A stretch of 55,042 bases of DNA from Alphaproteobacteria bacterium (GTDB taxonomy: Bacteria > Pseudomonadota > Alphaproteobacteria > CAAGCB01 > CAG-977): positions 1 to 55,042 of the forward strand of contig JAKSVU010000010.1 in NCBI GenBank assembly GCA_024413465.1, in the 5' to 3' direction. Positions 37,966 through 44,825 of the stretch are shown here, one piece after another. Positions within the stretch are counted from its first letter, which is position 1; each line of letters opens with the position of its first letter. The notes beneath the pieces were generated by a model. It was not told where the DNA came from, searched no databases, and saw nothing but the letters and a program-made list of their open reading frames with translations. The position numbers and the translations under genes were made by a program.

Positions 37966-38568
37966 CTACTTTCCAATCAAAGTCGCAGCTTCATCTGCAG
38001 AAACGGTATGATTTAATTTTTCAGACAACGTTTGTTCTGGCAATTTTGTCATAGCAGACAACGTCATCAAAGAACGTTCATTTCCAAATTTTAAATCACC
38101 ATAGTGCGTTAAAATAAATTTTTTAACTTTCAAATCTTCTTTTTGGGTGGAAACGTTAATGTAATAATCTGTTGGTGTATATTGCAAAGCAACAACCTCT
38201 GTCTCATCGTCTTTTTTTTCATCATCTTCATCAATAGTTGATTCAGATGAGGTTGTTGTTCCTCTCGAACTTGATTTAACGGAAGTTGATATCCCATCCA
38301 TAATTGGAGCACACGTACTTTCTTCAGTTGTCGTACTTGTTAATCCGCCACTACGCCCTTGTTGAAGAGTTAAATCTAAATGATATTTCTTGCCATTCAC
38401 GACAATTTCATAATTTGCCTGTTTTTTGACAGAAACAATCAAAGGCATTTTCCCAACCATTTTACCATCTTCTAACAATTCGGTCTGAGCATTAGAAGTC
38501 AACCGAACATCACGAGCCTGGCAACCTAATGAAATCAAGCAACAAAGACAAAAGATAAACTTATTCAT
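37966..38568 (-). CDS. PEGA-domain-like lipoprotein, function unknown
   Basis: 200 residues with a signal ending in a lipobox-like LGC (Cys about 16). Residues about 25-70 resemble a PEGA beta-sandwich (LLEDGKMVGKMPLIVSVKKQ). A Ser/Thr/Asp/Glu-rich low-complexity middle (about 78-125) follows, then a second folded segment with YTPTDYYINVS. The small PEGA-like part suggests a surface or periplasmic lipoprotein. It is the first gene of the leftward block and its stop is one base from the next start, so both lipoproteins are expressed together. Confidence 0.6.
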   Translation of the reverse strand: MNKFIFCLCCLISLGCQARDVRLTSNAQTELLEDGKMVGKMPLIVSVKKQANYEIVVNGKKYHLDLTLQQGRSGGLTSTTTEESTCAPIMDGISTSVKSSSRGTTTSSESTIDEDDEKKDDETEVVALQYTPTDYYINVSTQKEDLKVKKFILTHYGDLKFGNERSLMTLSAMTKLPEQTLSEKLNHTVSADEAATLIGK

Positions 38569-38709
38569 TTTACACCTTACTTCCTTTAAAATTTTCTGTT
38601 ATCATAACAAAATAATTACAATTTAACACGAAAAAAATTATCTCTTTTCTTTAATCAATTGTTAAAAGAAGCCATGATAAAATTAAAAGAAAGGATTTAG
38701 GAGGAAAAA

Positions 38710-39354
38710 ATGAACGCAAAAATTGCCCCCAGTATTTTATCTGCGGATTTTTCGAAACTTGGTGATGAAATTATAGCAATCGACAAAGCTGGTGCTGATT
38801 ATATTCATATCGACGTAATGGATGGACATTTCGTCCCGAACATCACTTTTGGAGCCCCCGTTGTCAAAGCTGTTCGCCCCGTCACAAAAAAGTTTTTTGA
38901 CGTTCATCTCATGATTGAACCTGTTTCGTGTTTCATCGATGATTTTGTAAAAGCTGGTGCTGATTTAATTACCGTTCACGCTGAAGCTGATAAACATTTG
39001 GACAGATTACTTCAACAAATCAAAGGTTATGGAATAAAGGCTGGCGTTGCACTTAATCCCTCTACACCTGAAACCGTTTTAGAATACGTTTTGGATAAAA
39101 TAGACTTAATTTTGGTAATGACTGTTAATCCAGGGTTCGGTGGACAAAGTTTTATTTCAGCAGGATTAGAAAAAATTCGTCGCATCAAAAAAATGATTGG
39201 TAATCGTCCAATCGAAATTGAAGTTGATGGAGGTGTCAATCCAGAAACTGCTAAATTATGTACAGAAGCAGGAGCTAATGTCCTAGTTGCAGGTTCAGCC
39301 GTTTTTAAAAATGGCACGTATCGCGAAAACATTCTAGCTTTAAAAGGTGAATAA
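38710..39354 (+). CDS. rpe: Ribulose-phosphate 3-epimerase
   Basis: 214 residues, a TIM barrel of standard size. The signatures are [16 protein letters not shown], then [16 protein letters not shown] (metal ligands H, D), VHLMIEPV near the first-half metal His, [10 protein letters not shown] and the phosphate-binding VDGGVN plus VAGSAVF. It interconverts ribulose-5-P and xylulose-5-P in the pentose-phosphate pathway. The ATG has AGGAGG seven bases upstream. It overlaps the response-regulator gene by one base (TAATG). Confidence 0.97.
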   Translation: MNAKIAPSILSADFSKLGDEIIAIDKAGADYIHIDVMDGHFVPNITFGAPVVKAVRPVTKKFFDVHLMIEPVSCFIDDFVKAGADLITVHAEADKHLDRLLQQIKGYGIKAGVALNPSTPETVLEYVLDKIDLILVMTVNPGFGGQSFISAGLEKIRRIKKMIGNRPIEIEVDGGVNPETAKLCTEAGANVLVAGSAVFKNGTYRENILALKGE

Positions 39355-40067
39355 TGACAAAAATTTTAGTTGTTGATGATGAAATTGATATTGTTACGCT
39401 GATTAAATACAATTTGGAAAATGCTGGATTTGAAGTTTGTTCAGAAACAGATGGAGCAAACGTTTTACACGCAATCAGCATTGAACAACCTGATTTGTTA
39501 ATTCTTGATTGGATGTTGCCAAATAAAACAGGCATCCAAATTTTAGAAGAACTTCGTTACGATGATGATTTCAATACGTTACCTGTCATTATGCTAACAG
39601 CTCGTGGCGAAGAAGCTGACAAAGTTGAAGGATTAGCCGTTGGATCCGACGACTATATGACAAAACCATTTTCAGTTGTAGAGTTAATTGCTAGAATTCG
39701 TGCTTTGCTCAGACGCATTACACCTTTAAGAAAAAAAGAAAACGAACAAAAAATTTGGGAATTTGATGATATCCGAATGGATACGGAAACCTGTCGTGTA
39801 ACGCGCGAAAATCGCTACGTTCATATGGGACCAACAGAATTTTGTTTATTAAAAATTTTAATGCAACAACCTCGCCACGTTTTTTCTCGTGAAGAATTAT
39901 TACATGACGTCTGGGGTGAAGATATCCACGTTGAAGTAAGAACCGTTGACGTTCATATTCGGCGATTACGTCGTGCCTTAAATGCAGGCGGAGAACGTGA
40001 TCTAATTCGCACAATTCGTTCTTCTGGATATTCTATTGACAACAATGAAATTCCAGACGAAGAATAA
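39354..40067 (+). CDS. PhoB-type OmpR-family response regulator
   Basis: 237 residues. The receiver domain (1-120) has the acidic pair in VVDDE (8-9), phospho-acceptor D52 in LILDWMLP, the switch Thr in MLTARG and Lys in YMTKPF. The C-terminal winged helix (about 130-230) has the OmpR/PhoB recognition segment EVRTVDVHIRRLRRALN and RTIRSSGYSI. Best match by eye is PhoB. No PhoR kinase or pst genes are adjacent, so the input is unknown. It is translationally coupled to rpe, an uncommon neighbour. Confidence 0.9.
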   Translation: MTKILVVDDEIDIVTLIKYNLENAGFEVCSETDGANVLHAISIEQPDLLILDWMLPNKTGIQILEELRYDDDFNTLPVIMLTARGEEADKVEGLAVGSDDYMTKPFSVVELIARIRALLRRITPLRKKENEQKIWEFDDIRMDTETCRVTRENRYVHMGPTEFCLLKILMQQPRHVFSREELLHDVWGEDIHVEVRTVDVHIRRLRRALNAGGERDLIRTIRSSGYSIDNNEIPDEE

Positions 40068-40086
40068 CCTTTTTTTCAAAAAAAGA

Positions 40087-40115
40087 TTGACAAAATCTTT
40101 CGTCGGAACGAATAT
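40087..40115 (+). promoter_or_regulatory. Sigma-70-like promoter of aspS
   Basis: A perfect -35 TTGACA (40087-40092), 17 bases, then GAATAT (40110-40115) as a modest -10. It lies in the spacer between the response-regulator gene and the aspS ATG at 40156, which has AAGGAAGG upstream. Confidence 0.6.
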
Positions 40116-40155
40116 CTATCATCATTTTTATTTATATTAAGGAAGGTCTATTTCC

Positions 40156-41946
40156 ATGCATGCATATCGTTCGCATAATTGCGGTCAGTTGCGTTTAGCT
40201 GATGCTGGTCAAACAGTTCGTTTGTCCGGATGGATTCACCGTAAACGCGACCATGGTAACTTAGTATTCATTGACTTGCGTGACCATTACGGTTTAACAC
40301 AATGCGTTGTCGATGTTTCAAGTCCAGTTTTTAAAATTTTAGAACGTTTACGCCCAGAAAGCGTGATTTGCGTTACAGGTAAAGTTGTCAAACGTGAAGG
40401 TGACACCGTCAATAAAAATTTACCAACGGGTGAAATTGAAATTTTTGTTGAAGAAGCTGAAGTTTTATCTGAAGCAGATATTTTGCCTTTGCAAGTTGCC
40501 AGCGATTTTGATCAACCAGAAGAAACTCGTTTGCGTTATCGTTTCCTCGATTTACGCCGTGACAAATTGCATCAGAATATTTTATTGCGTTCTGCTGTTA
40601 TCGCTTCTGCTCGTCGCAGAATGATCGAACAAGGATTCGTAGAATATCAAACACCTATCTTGACAGCATCAAGTCCAGAAGGTGCTCGTGACTTCTTAGT
40701 TCCATCCAGATTACATCCTGGTCAGTTCTATGCTTTGCCACAAGCTCCACAACAATTTAAACAATTATTGATGGTTTCAGGGTTTGACAGATATTTCCAA
40801 ATTGCTCCTTGTTTCCGTGATGAAGACAGCCGTGCAGACAGATCTCCTGGTGAATTCTATCAATTAGACTTCGAAATGGCTTTCGTTACACAAGAAGACG
40901 TTTTTGCTGCTATTGAACCTGTTCTTGAAGGTATCTTCAACGAATTTTCAAATGGCCGTAAAGTAACACCAGCTCCATTCCCACGCATTCCTTTTGCTGA
41001 ATCAATGTTGAAGTATGGATCTGATAAACCAGATTTGCGTAACCCATTGGTTATTTCCGATGTTACAGAAATCTTCCGTGGTTCTGGTTTTGGTATTTTT
41101 GCAAATGCAATCGAACGTGAATCTATCGTTCGTGCAATCCCTGCTCCAGGAGCAGCATCCAAACCTCGTAGTTGGTTTGACAAGATGAATTCTTGGGCAC
41201 ATGATATTGGCTTACCTGGTATTGGCTTCATTACCTTTACAAATGAAGGTCCAAAAGGTGCTATTGCAAAGAACTTAGATGAAGAACGCATCGAAAAAAT
41301 CAAAGAAACAGCCGGCGTTAAATTAGGCGACGCTGTCTTCTTCGTTTGCGAAAAGAAAGGCAAAGTTGAAAAATTTGCAGGTCAAGCTCGTATGCATTTG
41401 GGTGAACAATTGGATTTGATGGAAAAAGACGTCTTCAAATTCTGTTGGATTACAGATTTCCCAATGTATGAATATGACGAAGAAACAAAACAAATCGTAT
41501 TCTCTCACAACCCATTTTCTATGCCACAAGGCGGTATGGATGCTTTAGTAAACAAAGATCCTTTGGAAATCAATGCTTACCAGTATGATATCGTTTGCAA
41601 CGGAATTGAATTATCTTCCGGTGCAATTCGTAACCACCGTCCTGACATTATGTATAAAGCATTCGAAATTGCTGGTTATGGTCCAGAAGTTGTCGAACGT
41701 AAATTCGGTGGTATGTTGAATGCATTCAAGTATGGCGCTCCTCCTCATGGTGGTGCAGCTCCTGGTATCGACCGTATGGTTATGTTGTTAGCTGATGAAC
41801 CAAACATTCGTGAAGTTATCTTATTCCCGATGAATGGTATGGCTCAAGATTTGATGATGCAAGCTCCTTGCGAAGTAACTCCGCAACAATTAAAAGAATT
41901 GCACATCAAAGTTGATTTACCAAAAACAACAACGGTTACAAAATAA
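40156..41946 (+). CDS. aspS: Aspartate--tRNA ligase, probably non-discriminating
   Basis: 596 residues with an OB-fold anticodon-binding domain (1-105), a catalytic core, the bacterial GAD insertion (about 290-420), motif 2 [11 protein letters not shown] and motif 3 [19 protein letters not shown]. Two positions known from Pseudomonas work to decide tRNA specificity (H31 and G82 there) are H33 in RKRDHG and G82 in KREGDT here; discriminating E. coli-type enzymes have Leu and Lys. This predicts charging of both tRNA-Asp and tRNA-Asn with Asp, followed by GatCAB amidation. The terminator follows at 41951. Confidence 0.97.
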   Translation: MHAYRSHNCGQLRLADAGQTVRLSGWIHRKRDHGNLVFIDLRDHYGLTQCVVDVSSPVFKILERLRPESVICVTGKVVKREGDTVNKNLPTGEIEIFVEEAEVLSEADILPLQVASDFDQPEETRLRYRFLDLRRDKLHQNILLRSAVIASARRRMIEQGFVEYQTPILTASSPEGARDFLVPSRLHPGQFYALPQAPQQFKQLLMVSGFDRYFQIAPCFRDEDSRADRSPGEFYQLDFEMAFVTQEDVFAAIEPVLEGIFNEFSNGRKVTPAPFPRIPFAESMLKYGSDKPDLRNPLVISDVTEIFRGSGFGIFANAIERESIVRAIPAPGAASKPRSWFDKMNSWAHDIGLPGIGFITFTNEGPKGAIAKNLDEERIEKIKETAGVKLGDAVFFVCEKKGKVEKFAGQARMHLGEQLDLMEKDVFKFCWITDFPMYEYDEETKQIVFSHNPFSMPQGGMDALVNKDPLEINAYQYDIVCNGIELSSGAIRNHRPDIMYKAFEIAGYGPEVVERKFGGMLNAFKYGAPPHGGAAPGIDRMVMLLADEPNIREVILFPMNGMAQDLMMQAPCEVTPQQLKELHIKVDLPKTTTVTK

Positions 41947-41950
41947 ATAA

Positions 41951-41976
41951 AAAAGCAGGATGAAAATCCTGCTTTT
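41951..41976 (+). terminator. Intrinsic terminator of aspS
   Basis: AAAAGCAGGA pairs perfectly with TCCTGCTTTT around a six-base loop (TGAAAA), followed by more T. It starts four bases after the aspS stop. Confidence 0.92.
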
Positions 41977-41993
41977 TTGTTTTCAATTATTTA

Positions 41994-42021
41994 CCTCGCC
42001 CTGTAAGAAGAGGACATCTTT
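41994..42021 (+). repeat. Palindromic interspersed repeat, copy 2 (5' fragment)
   Basis: CCTCGCCCTGTAAGAAGAGG followed by ACATCTTT matches the first ~28 bases of the copy-1 element, then diverges. It is a truncated copy in the 239-base spacer between aspS and hcp. Confidence 0.75.
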
Positions 42022-42119
42022 TTCTCTCATCGCTATTTTGGAAACAATTTATTTCTTATTTAAAATCAAATAGATATAAATTTTTTCATTTTTTTATAAA
42101 AATTATTGTAACCTTTTTC

Positions 42120-42147
42120 TTTACTGTTCGTTTTAAGGGTGTATGAT
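42120..42147 (+). promoter_or_regulatory. Probable promoter of hcp copy 1
   Basis: TTTACT (42120-42125), 16 bases, TATGAT (42142-42147). A 5' leader of about 30 bases with AAGGAGAT leads to the ATG at 42186. The same sites occur at the other hcp copy. Confidence 0.5.
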
Positions 42148-42185
42148 GAATAAATAAAACCCAACTAAATAAGGAGATACAAAAT

Positions 42186-42674
42186 ATGTTAGGAACAAAA
42201 GATATTTATTTAAAAATAGACGGTATTGAAGGTGAATCAAAGGATAGCAAACATGAAAAATGGACTGATGTCTTGAGTTTTTCACATGCGGCAATACAAT
42301 CTATTCAAACAGGTTCACCAGATGCAGCTGGGCGTGGTGTATTTGAACCTGTAGCATTTACACATTGTGTAGATAAAGGAACACCAAAATTACAAGAAGC
42401 ATGTATGAAGGGAAGCCATATTAAAGTTGCTGAAGTACATTTTTGTCGTGCTATTAACGGAAAACAAGAGGTAGTTTACAAAGTAAAATTTGAAGGCATA
42501 AAGATAGTAAAAGCTGAAGTTAAGGTTGAAGATTTGCCTGAAGGAGAATTCCAATTAGTTGAAACAGTACATTTCTTAGCAAATAAACAAACTTGGACTG
42601 AAACGGCAGTCGGGTTAGATAATGCTCTTGGTGGCAACACAGAAGCTTGTTTTGACCAAACTAAAAAATGCTAA
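42186..42674 (+). CDS. hcp: Type VI secretion tube protein Hcp (TssD), copy 1
   Basis: 162 residues, the normal Hcp size. It has the family start IYLKIDGIEGES followed by the WTDVLSFSHA strand. It also has the FTHCVDKGTPKLQEACMKGS motif (usually FxKxxDxxSPxLxxAxxxG) and a closing Thr/Trp-rich strand. Hexameric rings stack as the inner tube, and small effectors can ride in the lumen. There are four Cys residues, which is many for Hcp. The protein and the gene are identical to the second copy at 54315-54803, on the opposite strand. AAGGAG is nine bases before the ATG. Confidence 0.95.
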   Translation: MLGTKDIYLKIDGIEGESKDSKHEKWTDVLSFSHAAIQSIQTGSPDAAGRGVFEPVAFTHCVDKGTPKLQEACMKGSHIKVAEVHFCRAINGKQEVVYKVKFEGIKIVKAEVKVEDLPEGEFQLVETVHFLANKQTWTETAVGLDNALGGNTEACFDQTKKC

Positions 42675-42707
42675 TTAAATTATAAAGATTTAAGATTGTA
42701 ATGAATT

Positions 42708-42740
42708 ATACCCCTCAACTAAGATATAGTTGAGGGGTAT
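42708..42740 (+). terminator. Intrinsic terminator of hcp copy 1
   Basis: ATACCCCTCAACT (42708-42720) pairs perfectly over 13 bp with AGTTGAGGGGTAT (42728-42740), then ATTTTTT. The loop is 7 bases. The equivalent hairpin at the second hcp copy differs at two stem positions, with both partners changed. Confidence 0.9.
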
Positions 42741-42772
42741 ATTTTTTGAGGGAATTTATTTAATGATTAGTA

Positions 42773-42850
42773 CCCTCACCAATCTTTTGTAGAACTCACT
42801 TTATAAATAAAGTTCGTTAACAAAAGATGTCCTCTCCCTACTGGGCGAGG
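42773..42850 (-). repeat. Palindromic interspersed repeat, copy 3 (inverted)
   Basis: Read on the minus strand it is a nearly complete copy of the 10727 element (CCTCGCCC-like end to GGTGAGGG). The inner arms AACTTTAT and ATAAAGT pair, and ATCTTTTGT pairs with ACAAAAGAT. It lies 32 bases past the hcp terminator. Confidence 0.87.
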
Positions 42851-43203
42851 TGGTAAACGAAGTTTACGACGCTGATAGACGGTCCCAAAGGGACGAGCGA
42901 GGCGAGCAAACAACTCTTGCTAAACTTAGCCAAATTGAATGAGGTAGTTAAAATTAAAAAATAACAAAATCATCCCTTTTGCAGTTTTTATAGTCGCAAA
43001 TAAATTTGCTCATTAAAAACTGTTTTCCCCCTAAAGTTGGTAATAATGCTACACTTTGTTCATTCCTCTAATATGGGGCAATTAGAATAATAAAATGATA
43101 TTTTATTTTCCTACATTTTACAGACGCAAAGGAGTATCTGTGTAGGAATGAAATTCGAACTCAAAGACAGTAATATCAAAATCGTAAATAAGGAATAAAA
43201 CAA
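42851..43203. other. Non-coding spacer with small hairpins and possible gene remnants
   Basis: About 350 bases without a credible gene. Next to the repeat is a short GC-richer patch with GTAAAC-GAA-GTTTAC, GTCCC-AAA-GGGAC and GCGAGGCGAGC, unlike the AT-rich surroundings. At 43148 a 16-codon frame (MKFELKDSNIKIVNKE) follows a GGAG-like site but stops at once. It may be a relic of a deleted gene's start. No tRNA fold was recognised. Confidence 0.4.
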
Positions 43204-43232
43204 AAGAAGCAGGATTAAAAATCCTACTTCTT
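43204..43232 (-). terminator. Intrinsic terminator after the gp27-half vgrG
   Basis: On the minus strand AAGAAGTAGGAT pairs with ATCCTGCTTCTT (one mismatch) around a five-base loop, then TTGTTTT. It lies 26 bases past the stop at 43259 and closes the tssA-to-vgrG operon. Confidence 0.82.
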
Positions 43233-43258
43233 ATTTTACTATGATGAAAAAATAAATT

Positions 43259-44470
43259 TTATCGACAATAACGTTGTTTTTCTGAAAAATCTATTGCACT
43301 AAATTTGACAACAATTTTTTGTTCCGACGGTCTTTCAACTTGTTCCACTTCAAAAGGACGAATATATTCACTTGGCCAATTAGCACGAGCATGCAAGTCC
43401 GTTTTAATCACACGACCTAAAATCGTTGATTTATCATCTTTTCCTCTGAAACCTGACAAAGCGAACAAACGACCTGGAATAATGTCAAGCTCCTGGGCCA
43501 CACCTTCGTATTCAATTGCTTTACATTTTTCTGCTGTTTTTCTAGCCTCTAAAATCAAAGCGACGTCTTTATTTACTTCATCATGAGAAATTGAACGATT
43601 ATATCCATGGAAATGGGTATCAAATTCATAAGAATAGTTTAGTTGATCCTTTTTCCCTTGATACCAATTTGATGATCCAGATTCATTGGAATTTGGATAA
43701 GATTCTTGAAGAACAAAGTTTTCAAAAACAGGTTGAGAATTAATCTGAAAACGCTCTACGCCCCCCTTATCTTCTCCTTGAAAGACCATCTTTAATTTAA
43801 TTTCAGCTTCGTTATCTTTATCTTTCTTCTTATCTTTTACAGTTGAAAAACCTTCCCCTTCTGTAAAGAAAAGTTTTGGTTCAAAACTATCATCGAATTT
43901 AAAGATAAATGAAACTCCATACATCTTAAGCAAAAACTGGATAAAATCATAATCTGAAATTCCATTTTGATTATAGATACAACCTTTTTGATACTGTTTT
44001 GCTAAAGTATTTCCACAAATACTATATGGAATATCATGTTCATCTTTGACAACCTTTTGGAAAACAGATGAAACTTGACAATCATTATAGGACCGATTAC
44101 GAACTGTGTACTTCAAAACTGCAAGTTTTGGCTCAATCGTAATAACAAAGCGATAATATGAAATTTGTGTTCCTTGAGCATTTACTCCCGTAATAACACC
44201 TTGTTGTTGAACGTGAGTAACATATCCTGACACAAACCGAGAATCTTTTGCATCAATCTGTTTTAAACTGATTTTTGTTTGTAAATCTCTATTTAGCAAA
44301 CTTTCAATTTTAATCTTGAATGGTGTCAACAAGACAGCCTCTGCATGAAACAATTCCCCCACTTGTTCAGACAACTTCAAATCATAAACGTAAAATTTAT
44401 TATTTAATTCGCTGTCTGTAAATGAGATATCCATCATTTCATTTTTTGGAAGTGCAAAATTGTTACTCAT
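43259..44470 (-). CDS. vgrG: VgrG base-half protein (gp27-like domain only)
   Basis: 403 residues. The whole length corresponds to the gp27-like head of VgrG. It has an N-terminal beta-barrel with YVYDLKLSEQVGELFHAEA (compare the usual F-x-V-x-x-F-x-G-x-E-x-L-S), then a YRFVITIEPKLAVLKYTVRNR segment and the ISDYDFIQFLLKMYGVSFIF block, typically R-x-Y-x-E-S-D-x-x-F-x-x-R-L-x-E-x-G-I-x-Y. Last is a second barrel with IIPGRLFALSGF. It ends just where VgrG normally enters the OB fold and needle (usual length ~600-800), with no frameshifted remainder visible downstream. The missing parts resemble the 801-residue protein at 34322-36727. It is the last gene of the tssA operon. Confidence 0.85.
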   Translation of the reverse strand: MSNNFALPKNEMMDISFTDSELNNKFYVYDLKLSEQVGELFHAEAVLLTPFKIKIESLLNRDLQTKISLKQIDAKDSRFVSGYVTHVQQQGVITGVNAQGTQISYYRFVITIEPKLAVLKYTVRNRSYNDCQVSSVFQKVVKDEHDIPYSICGNTLAKQYQKGCIYNQNGISDYDFIQFLLKMYGVSFIFKFDDSFEPKLFFTEGEGFSTVKDKKKDKDNEAEIKLKMVFQGEDKGGVERFQINSQPVFENFVLQESYPNSNESGSSNWYQGKKDQLNYSYEFDTHFHGYNRSISHDEVNKDVALILEARKTAEKCKAIEYEGVAQELDIIPGRLFALSGFRGKDDKSTILGRVIKTDLHARANWPSEYIRPFEVEQVERPSEQKIVVKFSAIDFSEKQRYCR

Positions 44471-44532
44471 ATCCTACCTACCTAATTTAATATTTGTGTT
44501 TATACCCTTATAACGAATGAACTTAAAAAAGG

Positions 44533-44823
44533 TTACACAATAATATTCACATTTGGACAAACTGCCAAAGCTGTCGCAACCGGAAAACCAAGAGCAGGGT
44601 TCACACCAGTCACTACAGATCCTAAATTAGCCATCGGGCGTCCTTTACAAATTTTATTAACGGCAGTTGTCATCGTAATAACGCCTACACACATTGGGCC
44701 TGCAACAGCATCCCCCATACAGGCAACAGGCAATCCTTTAACAATACTTGTAATACCACCAGGTCCGACAACAACGTCCCCCGTAGCAGTCATATTAGCG
44801 ATAGTAGCGACTGGTGTTGGCAT
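44533..44823 (-). CDS. PAAR-domain spike-tip protein
   Basis: 96 residues, a stand-alone PAAR protein with the repeated Pro-Ala/Ala-Arg-like turns and the GDVVVGPGGITSIVKGLPVACMGD segment. There are three Cys and few His; classical Zn-binding His/Cys are partly kept. It would cap the VgrG needle. It starts two bases after the clpV stop and precedes the gp27-half gene by 62 bases. No effector domain is fused to it. Confidence 0.88.
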   Translation of the reverse strand: MPTPVATIANMTATGDVVVGPGGITSIVKGLPVACMGDAVAGPMCVGVITMTTAVNKICKGRPMANLGSVVTGVNPALGFPVATALAVCPNVNIIV

Positions 44824-44825
44824 GA

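Larger units (their letters stand above)
42105..42682 (+). repeat. Long inverted duplication, left arm (hcp and its promoter)
   Basis: By direct comparison, these 578 bases are identical to the reverse complement of 54307-54884, and weaker similarity extends outward to about 42059 and 42740. The identical core covers the promoter, ribosome site and whole hcp gene. Confidence 0.92.

Noticed and set aside
42853-42920. GC-richer patch with small hairpins as a tRNA or small RNA gene
   Set aside because: No cloverleaf, no CCA-like end and no promoter; hairpins are short. It was kept only as part of a non-coding spacer.
42675-43258. Possible continuation of vgrG (OB and needle) beyond the stop at 43259 through a frameshift
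   Set aside because: No frame on the minus strand shows needle-like repeats, and a clean terminator lies 26 bases past the stop.
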